Positions 16,416 through 24,180 of a DNA stretch of 40,748 bases are shown here, piece by piece (positions within the stretch are counted from its first letter, which is position 1; each line of letters opens with the position of its first letter). The notes below the pieces were generated by a model. That model saw nothing but the letters and a program-made list of their open reading frames with translations, searched no databases and had not been told where the DNA came from. Source of the stretch: Nocardioides stalactiti (GTDB taxonomy: Bacteria; Actinomycetota; Actinomycetes; Propionibacteriales; Nocardioidaceae); contig NZ_JACEFC010000031.1 in the NCBI RefSeq assembly GCF_014180715.1, forward strand, positions 1-40,748, read 5' to 3'. Both the position numbers and the translations under genes were made by a program.

Positions 16416-16442
16416 CAGTAGAACTGTCACAGTAGTACTGTC
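16412..16442. promoter_or_regulatory. Tandem palindromic operators over the acyl-CoA dehydrogenase promoter
   Basis: Two adjacent 14-mers, ACAGTAGAACTGTC (16415-16428) and ACAGTAGTACTGTC (16429-16442), differ at one base and are each nearly palindromic. The first extends to the perfect GTGACAGT-AGA-ACTGTCAC. A promoter fits inside: -35 GTGACA (16412-16417), 18-nt spacer, -10 TACTGT (16436-16441). This is a typical repressor layout, and the site resembles 8179-8196. Confidence 0.65.
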
Positions 16443-16478
16443 ACAATCAACCCAGCCTCACGACAGGACCTCCATCGA

Positions 16479-17618
16479 ATGCGCGAGCTCTTCCTTCCCG
16501 AGCACGAGGACTTCCGCCACACAGCGCGGACCTTCTACGAGAAGGAGGTCGTCCCGAACAACGAGCAGTGGGACCGCGACGGCATCGTGCCGCGCGACCT
16601 GTGGCTCAAGGCCGGCGAGGCCGGTCTCCTCTGCTTCGACGTCCCCGAGGAGTACGGCGGCCCGGGCATCGACGACTTCCGCTTCAACGTGGTGCTCTCC
16701 GAGGAGCAGACCCGCGCGGGCGCGAGCGGACCGGGCTTCTCGGTCCACACCGACATCATCGTCCCCTACATCATCTCGTTGGGGAACGAGGAGCAGAAGC
16801 AGCGCTGGCTGCCCGGCTGCGTGAGCGGCGAGATCGTCACCGCGATCGCGATGACCGAGCCGGGCGCCGGGTCCGACCTCCAGGGCATCCGCACCACCGC
16901 GGTCGACCAGGGCGACCACTACCTGCTCAACGGCTCCAAGACCTTCATCAGCAACGGCATCCACGCCGACCTGGTGATCGTGGTGGCCCGCACCAACCCG
17001 GACGCCGGCCACCAGGGCATCAGCCTGCTCGTCGTCGAGCGCGGCATGGAGGGCTTCGAGCGCGGCCGCAACCTCGACAAGATCGGCATGCACGCCCAGG
17101 ACACGGCGGAGCTCAGCTTCACTGACGTCCGGGTGCCGAAGGCGAACCTGCTCGGCGCCGAGGGCAGCGGCTTCATCTCGCTGATGATGAACCTGCCGCA
17201 GGAGCGGCTGATCATCGCCGCCCAGGCCGCGGCCGCCTGCGAGGGCATCGTCGAGATGTGCCTCGACTACGCCAAGACCCGCGAGGCGTTCGGCAAGCCG
17301 ATCGGGAAGTTCCAGCACAACCGCTTCCTCATCGCCGAGATGGCGACCGAGGCCAAGATCACCCGGGTGTTCATCGACGACTGCATCAAGAAGCACGTGG
17401 CCGGCGAGCTCGACGCGGTCGGCGCATCGCAGGCGAAGTACTGGGCCACCGAGCTCCAGAACAAGCTCGTCAACCAGGGCGTCCAGCTCCACGGCGGCTA
17501 CGGCTACATGATGGAGTACCCGATCGCGCGCGCCTACCTCGACAGCCGCATCTCCACGATCTACGGGGGCACCACCGAGATCCAGAAGGAGATCATCGGA
17601 CGGAGCCTGGGCCTGTGA
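16479..17618 (+). CDS. Acyl-CoA dehydrogenase, long-chain/isovaleryl-like
   Basis: A 379-aa FadE-type enzyme that introduces the alpha,beta double bond into acyl-CoA using FAD. It has AMTEPGAGSDL (FAD/substrate loop), TFISNG and the C-terminal IYGGTTEIQKEIIGRSLGL. The Glu of the classical YEGT motif is Gly here, but Glu255 in AAACEGIVEM sits where isovaleryl- and long-chain-type enzymes (Glu254/Glu261) place their catalytic base, so the protein should be active. It follows tandem operators after the DUF2236 gene, with an AGGA-type SD. The next acyl-CoA dehydrogenase begins 13 nt later, suggesting one transcript and possibly a hetero-oligomer. Confidence 0.9.
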   Translation: MRELFLPEHEDFRHTARTFYEKEVVPNNEQWDRDGIVPRDLWLKAGEAGLLCFDVPEEYGGPGIDDFRFNVVLSEEQTRAGASGPGFSVHTDIIVPYIISLGNEEQKQRWLPGCVSGEIVTAIAMTEPGAGSDLQGIRTTAVDQGDHYLLNGSKTFISNGIHADLVIVVARTNPDAGHQGISLLVVERGMEGFERGRNLDKIGMHAQDTAELSFTDVRVPKANLLGAEGSGFISLMMNLPQERLIIAAQAAAACEGIVEMCLDYAKTREAFGKPIGKFQHNRFLIAEMATEAKITRVFIDDCIKKHVAGELDAVGASQAKYWATELQNKLVNQGVQLHGGYGYMMEYPIARAYLDSRISTIYGGTTEIQKEIIGRSLGL

Positions 17619-17631
17619 GGGGAGCGCTCTG

Positions 17632-18810
17632 ATGGACTTCAACCTTCCCGACACCGCGCTCGCCGTCCAGGACGGGGTCCGCGCCGTCGCGTCCAAGTAC
17701 GACAACGCCTACTGGTCGGAGTGCGAGGAGGCCCACCGCTTCCCCACCGAGGTCTTCAGCGACCTCGGCAAGGGCGGCTGGTTCGGCCTCAACATCCCCG
17801 AGGAGTACGGCGGCGGCGGCCAGGGCCTGCTCGAGGTCGCGGTCGCCAACGAGGCGCTGTGCGCCTCCGGCGGTGGCGCTGGGACCTTCTTCTACGTGAC
17901 CACGCCGGGCTTCGGCGCGACCACCCTGGTCCGCCACGGCACCGAGGAGCAGAAGAAGGCGATCCTCCCTGGCATCGCGGCCGGCGACGTCCAGTTCTGC
18001 TTCGCGCTCACCGAGCCCGATGCCGGCAGCAACGCCATCGAGATCAAGACCTCGGCCCGGCGCGACGGCGACGACTTCTTGATCAAGGGCCAGAAGGTCT
18101 GGATCTCCAACGTGGAGAACGCCGACTGGATGGTGGCGGTCACCCGGACCATCCCCGCGTCCGAGGCCAAGCCGCGCACCAGCGGGTTCACGCTGTTCCT
18201 CATCGATGTCAAGGAGGCGCTCGCCGCCGGCACGATGTCGTACACGCCGATCCCCAAGATGGGCAGCAACATCCTGTACTCCAGCCAGCTCTTCTTCGAC
18301 GACGTCCGGGTCCCGGCCCGCAACGTCATCGGCGAGGTCGACGCGGGGTTCATGGTGCTGTGGGACGTCCTCAACCCGGAGCGGATCCTCGCCGCGGCGG
18401 GCGGGGTCGGCGGTGCCGACGCGGCGCTCGCCTACGCCGCGAAGTACGCAACCGAGCGCGAGGTCTTCGGCCGGCCGATCGGCGCGAACCAGAGCATCCA
18501 GTTCCCGCTCGCCCAGATCAAGGCCAAGACCGAGCTCGGGAGGCTGATGACCTACAAGGCGGCCTGGCTCTTCGACCAGGGACTCCCCTGCGGCAACGAG
18601 GCCAACGTCGCCAAGCTCACCGGCGCCCAGGTCGCCTGGGAGGCCGCCGACGCGGCGTTCCAGACCCTCGGCGGCATGGCGTACTCCAAGGAGTACCCGG
18701 TCGAGCGCTGGCTGCGCGACGCCCGGATCGGGAAGAACATCCCGGTCGCCGAGCAGCTCGTCCTCGCCCACATCGGCACCTCGATGCTGGGACTGCCGAA
18801 GTCGTACTGA
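17632..18810 (+). CDS. Acyl-CoA dehydrogenase family protein, atypical C-terminus
   Basis: A 392-aa protein with acyl-CoA dehydrogenase folds in order: LNIPEEYGGGGQG, CFALTEPDAGSNA, WISNVENADW, and FGRPIGANQSIQFPLA in the C-terminal helical domain. The motif that normally carries the base (YEGT) is replaced by GKNIPVAEQLVLAHIGTSMLG, and the helix-G position of long-chain enzymes (GGVGGADAALAYA) has no Glu. The catalytic base is therefore uncertain. In mycobacteria some FadE proteins form heterotetramers in which one subunit lacks the base; pairing with the enzyme 13 nt upstream is plausible. A strong SD (GAGGGGAG) precedes the ATG. Confidence 0.85.
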   Translation: MDFNLPDTALAVQDGVRAVASKYDNAYWSECEEAHRFPTEVFSDLGKGGWFGLNIPEEYGGGGQGLLEVAVANEALCASGGGAGTFFYVTTPGFGATTLVRHGTEEQKKAILPGIAAGDVQFCFALTEPDAGSNAIEIKTSARRDGDDFLIKGQKVWISNVENADWMVAVTRTIPASEAKPRTSGFTLFLIDVKEALAAGTMSYTPIPKMGSNILYSSQLFFDDVRVPARNVIGEVDAGFMVLWDVLNPERILAAAGGVGGADAALAYAAKYATEREVFGRPIGANQSIQFPLAQIKAKTELGRLMTYKAAWLFDQGLPCGNEANVAKLTGAQVAWEAADAAFQTLGGMAYSKEYPVERWLRDARIGKNIPVAEQLVLAHIGTSMLGLPKSY

Positions 18811-18824
18811 CCCACCCCGGGCCC

Positions 18825-18830
18825 TAGGCT
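18825..18830 (+). promoter_or_regulatory. -10 element, leaderless start of the second TetR gene
   Basis: TAGGCT lies exactly 6 nt before the ATG at 18837, and no SD is present. This gives the TetR gene its own promoter, separate from the dehydrogenase operon upstream. Confidence 0.55.
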
Positions 18831-18836
18831 CCCCCT

Positions 18837-19463
18837 ATGGGGATCCAACGGCCGTACCGCGGCGTCGCTGCTGACGATCGTCGTCAGCAGCGACGCGCGG
18901 CGCTCCTCGAGGCCGCCCTGGACTGCCTCGGTGGCGACGACGCCGAGATCAGCGTGCGCAGGGTCTGTGCGCTGGCGAGGCTGACCCCGCGCTACTTCTA
19001 CGAGAGCTTCGAGAGCCTCGACGAGCTCCAGCTCGCACTCTTCACCCAGATCGCCGAGGAGGTCGCCCTGGAGGGCGGCGCGGCGCTGGTCACCAACCCG
19101 ACCGCCGACGTGTACGACGGCTGCCGGACCGCGTTCGAGGCCGGCTACGCCGTACTGCGCAGCGACCCGCGCAAGGCCCGCGCGGGGCTCGTCGCCTCCA
19201 ACACCAGCGGCCTGATGGAGGCCCGCCGCAAGGTGGTCCTCACCTACGCCGAGACGATGCTCGGCTACCTCGCCGAGGAGTTCGGCGAGCCCGTCGACCT
19301 GACCAGCGCCCGGGTGGCCGTGCTCTATGCCGTCGGCGGCGCGCTCGAGCTCACCCACGCGGCGCTCAACGGCGACATCGAGGTCTCCGACGAGGCACTC
19401 ATCGACCTGGCGGCCCAGCTGCTCGCCTCGTCGGTCCAGCTGATGGTGGCACCCGGGCACTGA
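18837..19463 (+). CDS. TetR family transcriptional regulator
   Basis: A 208-aa protein. The helix-turn-helix is ISVRRVCALARLTPRYFYESFESLDELQLALF (about residues 39-70), with the RYFYxxFxSxDEL signature of TetR proteins. The C-terminal domain is helical (ARVAVLYAVGGALELTHAALNG). Codons for residues 9-20 contain a perfect 16-bp-arm inverted repeat, which could be a DNA site or an mRNA hairpin at the translation start. It lies between the acyl-CoA dehydrogenase pair and a convergent DUF2236 gene; its targets are probably among the surrounding lipid genes. The ligand is unknown. Confidence 0.88.
   Translation: MGIQRPYRGVAADDRRQQRRAALLEAALDCLGGDDAEISVRRVCALARLTPRYFYESFESLDELQLALFTQIAEEVALEGGAALVTNPTADVYDGCRTAFEAGYAVLRSDPRKARAGLVASNTSGLMEARRKVVLTYAETMLGYLAEEFGEPVDLTSARVAVLYAVGGALELTHAALNGDIEVSDEALIDLAAQLLASSVQLMVAPGH
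18862..18896. repeat. Perfect 16-bp-arm inverted repeat inside the TetR gene
   Basis: GCGTCGCTGCTGACGA (18862-18877), loop TCG, then TCGTCAGCAGCGACGC (18881-18896). The arms are exactly complementary. The repeat begins 25 nt inside the coding region of a leaderless mRNA. It may be an autoregulatory operator or an RNA hairpin close to the start codon. Confidence 0.7.
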
Positions 19464-19471
19464 CCGGTCAG
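19460..19471. terminator. Palindrome holding both stop codons of a convergent pair
   Basis: CTGACCGGTCAG is a perfect 12-bp palindrome that contains the TGA of the TetR gene and the TGA of the minus-strand DUF2236 gene. It has no loop and no T-tract; any terminator role is uncertain. Confidence 0.3.
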
Positions 19472-20289
19472 GTCAGGCGCCACCCGCGCCGCGCGCGCAG
19501 CCGGAACTCGGCGAGCTGGAGCTGGATCGGCAGCATCCGCACCCACCGCGGCAGCAGCCGGGACCCGACGCGCACGACGGCGCAGAAGCGCTGCCAGCGG
19601 CGCTGGTCCTTCGCGGTCCACGACAGCCCCATCGCCTGGCGGAACTCCGGCGGCAGGAACGCGGTCGTCGCCCAGCGGTTGAGCGCCCGGTTCGGCCAGC
19701 TCATCCACGCCGGGACCATCCGCAGCTCCACGACCTTCATCAGGTGCTCGCGGACGGGCGCGTCGTACCGGACCCGCTGCACCCCCTCACGCCAGTACTT
19801 ATCGAACGCCTCGAGGTCGGCGGGCCACTGGTCCTGCCGGACCTGGAGGCTGGTGCCGAGGCGGCTGCAGTACTGGTAGAGGGCGTCGGCGTCGCTGTCG
19901 GAGAGCGGTCCGAGGAAGGTCGTGCGCATGTCCCGGACGCCGATGTAGAGGCACGCCGCCACCCACAGCTGGAGCTCGGGGTCGAACGCGTTGTACGTCA
20001 CCGGGCTGTCGGGACCGGACTTCACCGGGACGTGCGAACGGTTGACTGCCTCGCGGTAGCGGGCCCTGTCCTCCTCGGTGCCGAAGAGCGCGACGACCAG
20101 GTACGTGATGGTGGTCCGCAGCCGCTTCCACGGGTGGATCATCACGTTGCCGCTGTCGACCTTGCTCTCCAGGACGCCGTACCCGACCTCGCGCCAACCG
20201 AGCTGCATGACCACGTTGGCGGCCGCGCCGAGGAAGCCCGCCGGGCCGGGGACGTGGCCACGGATGTCGAACGTCTGCTGATCCCGCAC
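19468..20289 (-). CDS. DUF2236 (MpaB/rubber-oxygenase-type) protein, copy B
   Basis: A 273-aa protein. It is plainly homologous to copy C at 22203: both share NVV.QL.W.EVGYGV.ESKV.SG, HP.KR.RTTI.YL, the YNAF..ELQLWVA.CLY core and the AKDQRR/EKDQRR C-terminal block. The core motif, usually WVHATL with a conserved His, reads LWVAACLY here (Ala111 in place of His). The usual heme ligand may therefore be missing and oxygenase activity is uncertain. GTG start at 20289; no good SD is visible. It is divergent from the acyl-CoA synthetase at 20389 and convergent with the TetR gene. Confidence 0.82.
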   Translation of the reverse strand: MRDQQTFDIRGHVPGPAGFLGAAANVVMQLGWREVGYGVLESKVDSGNVMIHPWKRLRTTITYLVVALFGTEEDRARYREAVNRSHVPVKSGPDSPVTYNAFDPELQLWVAACLYIGVRDMRTTFLGPLSDSDADALYQYCSRLGTSLQVRQDQWPADLEAFDKYWREGVQRVRYDAPVREHLMKVVELRMVPAWMSWPNRALNRWATTAFLPPEFRQAMGLSWTAKDQRRWQRFCAVVRVGSRLLPRWVRMLPIQLQLAEFRLRARRGWRLT

Positions 20290-20352
20290 GAGGCCAGCCT
20301 GGCCCCTCCGGACGGCTCACGCGACCCCTCGAACGAAAGTTGGACATACCCG

Positions 20353-20382
20353 TTGTCAGAAATGGTCCGGAGCGGGTAGTTT
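20353..20382 (+). promoter_or_regulatory. Promoter of the long-chain acyl-CoA synthetase gene, leaderless
   Basis: -35 TTGTCA (20353-20358), an 18-nt spacer and -10 TAGTTT (20377-20382), with the ATG exactly 6 nt later. No SD is present, so a leaderless mRNA is expected. Confidence 0.6.
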
Positions 20383-20388
20383 GCCGGA

Positions 20389-22158
20389 ATGGCCGCCCAC
20401 CGCACCCTTTGCGCTGCCTTCCAGCGCACCGCCGCCGCCCACCCCGACGCCGTCGCCCTGCGCACGCCCGACGACAGCGTCTCGATCACCTGGGGCCAGT
20501 ACGCCGCCCGCGTCCGCAAGGTCGCCGCCGGCCTCGCCTCCCTCGGTGTCAAGCGGGGTGACACGGTCGCGATCATGCTGACCAACCGTCCCGAGTTCCA
20601 CGTCGTCGACACCGGCGCGCTGCACACCGGCGCGACCCCGTTCTCGGTCTACAACACGCTCGCGACCGACCAGATCTCCTACCTGTTCGGCAACGCCGGC
20701 AACACGGTGGTCTTCACCGAGCAGCAGTTCCTCGAGAAGCTCCGGACGGCCAACGTCGACGGCCAGGTCCAGCACTTCATCTGCGTCGACGGCCCCGCCG
20801 AGGGCGCGATCACGCTCGAGGAGCTCGAGGCCGCCGGCGACCCGGCGTTCGACTTCGACGCCGCCTGGCAGGCCGTCGAGCCGACCGACGTGCTCACCCT
20901 CATCTACACCTCCGGCACGACCGGCCCGCCGAAGGGCGTCGAGCTCACCCACGCCAACCTGATGGCGGAGATGGACGCGCTCGAGGGCTACTTCCCGCTG
21001 AGCCACGAGGACAAGCTGGTCTCCTACCTCCCCGACGCGCACATCGCGAACCGGTGGGGCGCCCACTACAACAACATGCGGTTCGGCATCCAGATCACCA
21101 CGGTGGCCGACCCCAAGCAGCTCGTCGCCACCCTCCCGACGGTGCGCCCGACGTTCTTCGGAGCGGTCCCCGCGGTCTGGTACAAGGTCAAGGCCGGGCT
21201 CGAGGCGGCGCTGGCGGCCGAGACCGACGAGCGCAAGAAGAAGATCGCCAACTGGGCGATCGCGACCGGCACCAAGGTCGCCTGGCTCAAGTCCGACGGC
21301 AAGCCGATCCCGCTCACCCTCAAGCTCCAGCACCGACTGGCCGACAAGCTCGTCCTCAGCAAGCTGCGCGAGCTGATGGGCCTCGACCAGGTCCGCACCG
21401 CCGCGACGGGCGCGTCCGCGATCGCGCCCGACGCGCTGGCGTTCATGCTGGCGCTCGGCGTCCCGGTGCTCGAGGTGTGGGGCATGTCGGAGACCTCCGC
21501 GGTCGTCACCATGAACCCGCCGGACGGCATCCGCATCGGCACCGTCGGCAAGGTCGTCCCGGGCGGCTCGAAGATCAAGCTCGCCGACGACGGCGAGCTG
21601 CTGGTCAGCGGGCCGTTGGTGATGCGGGGCTACCGCAACGACCCCGAGCGGACCGCCGAGGCGATCGACGCCGAGGGCTGGATGCACACCGGCGACATCG
21701 CCACCATCGACGCCGATGGCTACGTCAAGATCGTCGACCGCAAGAAGGAGCTCATCATCAACGCGGCCGGCAAGAACATGTCGCCGCAGAACATCGAGGG
21801 CGCCGTCAAGGTCGCCTGCCCGCTGGTGATGAGCGTCGTCGCGATCGGCGACGACCGGCCCTACATCACGGCCCTGCTGACGCTCGACCCCGACGCCTGC
21901 GCGGCGTACGCCGCCAAGGTCGGCCTCGCCGACGGCTCCCCCGCCGTGCTCGCCCAGGACGAGACGGTCAAGGCGCTCATCCAGTCCGGCATCGACCAGG
22001 CCAACGAGAAGCTGGCCCGCGTCGAGCAGATCAAGAAGTTCACCGTGCTGTCCTCGCCCTGGGAGCCGGGCGGCGACGAGCTCACCCCGACGATGAAGCT
22101 CAAGCGCAAGCCGATCGCGGAGAAGTACGCCTCCGAGATCGACGCCCTCTACGCCTGA
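20389..22158 (+). CDS. Long-chain acyl-CoA synthetase (AMP-binding)
   Basis: A 589-aa ANL-superfamily ligase that activates fatty acids to acyl-AMP and then acyl-CoA. The phosphate loop is YTSGTTGPPKGVELTH (173-188). The core motif is GMSETSAVVTMNPP, and HTGDIATIDADGYVKIVDRKKELIINAAGKN holds the hinge region and the Asp/Arg that bind the ribose. The C-terminal PTMKLKRKPIAEKY contains the adenylation Lys. The insertion before the hinge (KKKIANWAIATGTKVAWLK) is typical of long-chain, FadD15-like enzymes. It is first in a run with DUF2236 copy C, the kinase and an acyl-CoA dehydrogenase, all on the plus strand with short gaps. Confidence 0.93.
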   Translation: MAAHRTLCAAFQRTAAAHPDAVALRTPDDSVSITWGQYAARVRKVAAGLASLGVKRGDTVAIMLTNRPEFHVVDTGALHTGATPFSVYNTLATDQISYLFGNAGNTVVFTEQQFLEKLRTANVDGQVQHFICVDGPAEGAITLEELEAAGDPAFDFDAAWQAVEPTDVLTLIYTSGTTGPPKGVELTHANLMAEMDALEGYFPLSHEDKLVSYLPDAHIANRWGAHYNNMRFGIQITTVADPKQLVATLPTVRPTFFGAVPAVWYKVKAGLEAALAAETDERKKKIANWAIATGTKVAWLKSDGKPIPLTLKLQHRLADKLVLSKLRELMGLDQVRTAATGASAIAPDALAFMLALGVPVLEVWGMSETSAVVTMNPPDGIRIGTVGKVVPGGSKIKLADDGELLVSGPLVMRGYRNDPERTAEAIDAEGWMHTGDIATIDADGYVKIVDRKKELIINAAGKNMSPQNIEGAVKVACPLVMSVVAIGDDRPYITALLTLDPDACAAYAAKVGLADGSPAVLAQDETVKALIQSGIDQANEKLARVEQIKKFTVLSSPWEPGGDELTPTMKLKRKPIAEKYASEIDALYA

Positions 22159-22202
22159 GCCACCGGCTCCACCAGCAGCCACAGCAGCGAGAAGGAGACG
22201 CC

Positions 22203-23123
22203 ATGGGTGCGGAACCCTTGCCCTCCCCTGCCCGGGGAGCGGTGGTCGACGGCACGTCCGGCGACGAGCAGGCCGAGCTCATCCGGGCCTCGGCGGAGGC
22301 GGACCGGGCCGAGGAGATGGCGCTGCTGCGCCGCAAGCTCGACGGTGCGGTCATCTTCGCGGCCGGACCGGCCAACGTCGTCCTCCAGCTCAGCTGGCCG
22401 GAGGTCGGCTACGGCGTGGTCGAGAGCAAGGTCGAGAGCGGCCGCACCGACAAGCACCCGTTCAAGCGGTTCCGGACGACGATCGGCTACCTCGGGATCG
22501 CGCTCATGGGCTCCGACGAGCAGCGCCTGGCCTACCGCGAGGCGATCAACGGCCAGCACCGGCAGGTGCGGTCGACTCCGGAGAGCCCGGTCAAGTACAA
22601 CGCCTTCAACCGTGAGCTCCAGCTGTGGGTCGCCAGCTGCCTCTACTACGGCTCCATCGACGCGATGACCCGGATGCACGGCCCGATGACCTACCAGGAG
22701 CAGGTGGTCATGCTCCGGGCCGGAGCGCGGATGGGGACCACGCTTCAGCTGCCCGAGGAGATGTGGCACCGGACGCCCGAGGAGTTCTGGGCGTACTGGG
22801 AGGACGGCATCGCCCGGGCCGACATCGACGAGGTCGTCGGCGAGTACCTGCGCCGACTGCTCCAGGTGCGGATGCTCAAGACCCCGCTCGGCCGGGCAGC
22901 CGGGACGCTGTCCGCCTGGGTCAACACCGGCTTCCTCCCCGCGCCCCTGCGCGAGCAGCTCGGCCTCGCGTGGAGCGAGAAGGACCAGCGTCGGCACGAC
23001 CGGATGCTGCGCCGCCTCGGTCTCGTCACCCGTCGCCTCCCGCACGTCGTGAGGTCGTTCCCGATCAACGCGATGGTGGGGAACATCGAGATCCGGCGTC
23101 GGCTCGGGAAACCGCTGGTCTGA
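22203..23123 (+). CDS. DUF2236 (MpaB/rubber-oxygenase-type) protein, copy C
   Basis: A 306-aa paralogue of the protein at 19468, with an extra ~30-residue N-terminus (MGAEPLPSPARG...). The core reads LWVASCLYYG, so Ala144 again replaces the His usually conserved in the family. The C-terminal SEKDQRRHDRMLRRLGLVTRRLPHVVR is rich in basic residues and may contact membranes. The start is set by a strong SD (GAAGGAG) 4 nt before the ATG at 22203. The gene lies 44 nt after the acyl-CoA synthetase and 7 nt before the kinase gene, so it is probably in one operon with both. Reaction unknown. Confidence 0.83.
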   Translation: MGAEPLPSPARGAVVDGTSGDEQAELIRASAEADRAEEMALLRRKLDGAVIFAAGPANVVLQLSWPEVGYGVVESKVESGRTDKHPFKRFRTTIGYLGIALMGSDEQRLAYREAINGQHRQVRSTPESPVKYNAFNRELQLWVASCLYYGSIDAMTRMHGPMTYQEQVVMLRAGARMGTTLQLPEEMWHRTPEEFWAYWEDGIARADIDEVVGEYLRRLLQVRMLKTPLGRAAGTLSAWVNTGFLPAPLREQLGLAWSEKDQRRHDRMLRRLGLVTRRLPHVVRSFPINAMVGNIEIRRRLGKPLV

Positions 23124-23130
23124 GCAGACG

Positions 23131-24159
23131 ATGACCCACCCCTTCCCTGCGGTCGAAGAATGGATGGACGACCGCGGGCTCGGCCGCGGTCCGATCACCG
23201 ACGTCTCCCCGATCTCGGGCGGCACGCAGAACATCATGCTGCGCTTCGAGCGCGACGGACGGCCCTACGTCCTGCGCCGCGGACCCGAGCACCTGCGTCC
23301 CCGGAGCAACGACGTCATCCGCCGCGAGACCCGGGTCCTGACCGCGCTCGGCGGCACGGCGGTCCCCCACCCCGCGCTGATCGCGGCCTGTGACGACACC
23401 TCGGTGCTCGGCGACGCCGTCTTCTACCTGATGGAGCCGGTCGACGGCTTCAACGCCAGCATCGGCCTCCCCGACCTGCACGCCGGCGACCCGGCGGTGC
23501 GGCACGCGATGGGCCTCGGGCTGGTCGACGCGCTCGCGGAGCTCGCGAGCATCGACCACGAGACCGTGGGCCTGGGCGACTTCGGCAAGCCCGACGGCTT
23601 CCTGGAGCGTCAGGTCCCGCGCTGGCTCGCCGAGCTGGCGTCGTACGACGCGCTCGGGGACTACCCGGGCCCCGACATCGGCCCGGTCGAGGAGGTCGCG
23701 ACCTGGCTCGACGCGCACCGGCCGACCTCGTTCCGGCCCGGCATCCTCCACGGCGACTTCCACGCCGCCAACGTCATGTTCTCGCGCACGGGCCCCGAGG
23801 TCGCGGCCGTCGTCGACTGGGAGATGTGCACGATCGGCGACCCGCTGCTCGACCTGGGCTGGTTGGTGGCGACGTGGAACCTGCCGGGTGCGCCCGACGA
23901 GTTCGCCGGCGCCCTGACCCGCGCGGGCGGCCTGGCGACGGACTCCGAGCTCGTCGAGCGCTACGCCGCTCGCAGCGACCGCGACCTGTCGGCGATCGAC
24001 TGGTACGTCGTCCTCGCCTGCTTCAAGCTCGGCATCATCCTCGAGGGCAGCCACGCACGGGCCCTCGCCGGCCTGGCGCCGACGGAGATCGGCGACCGCC
24101 TCCACCTCACCGCGCAGCGTCTCCTCGACCGCGCCCACGCACTCGTCCAGCAGAGCTGA
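23131..24159 (+). CDS. APH-like phosphotransferase of the ACAD10/11 kinase (LvaA/FadE36) type
   Basis: A 342-aa protein kinase-like phosphotransferase. The N-terminal lobe has ISGGTQNIMLRFERDGRPYVLRRGP, the LRR.P form typical of the kinase domain of ACAD10/ACAD11. The catalytic loop is LHGDFHAANVMF (His207, Asp209, Asn214), and VVDWEMCTIGDPLLDLGW has the metal-binding Asp229. This group phosphorylates 4-hydroxyacyl-CoAs, not aminoglycosides: LvaA does so in levulinate use, and the ACAD10/11 kinase domains do so in mitochondria and peroxisomes. Here it is a separate gene, 21 nt before an ACAD11-like dehydrogenase. The mycobacterial relative FadE36 is misnamed as a dehydrogenase. Confidence 0.87.
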   Translation: MTHPFPAVEEWMDDRGLGRGPITDVSPISGGTQNIMLRFERDGRPYVLRRGPEHLRPRSNDVIRRETRVLTALGGTAVPHPALIAACDDTSVLGDAVFYLMEPVDGFNASIGLPDLHAGDPAVRHAMGLGLVDALAELASIDHETVGLGDFGKPDGFLERQVPRWLAELASYDALGDYPGPDIGPVEEVATWLDAHRPTSFRPGILHGDFHAANVMFSRTGPEVAAVVDWEMCTIGDPLLDLGWLVATWNLPGAPDEFAGALTRAGGLATDSELVERYAARSDRDLSAIDWYVVLACFKLGIILEGSHARALAGLAPTEIGDRLHLTAQRLLDRAHALVQQS

Positions 24160-24180
24160 ACCCGACCCGAAGGGGCCCTC

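Noticed and set aside
23131..24159. Aminoglycoside resistance kinase
   Set aside because: The catalytic loop is APH-like, but the LRRGP form and pairing with an ACAD11-like dehydrogenase fit the acyl-CoA kinase group instead.
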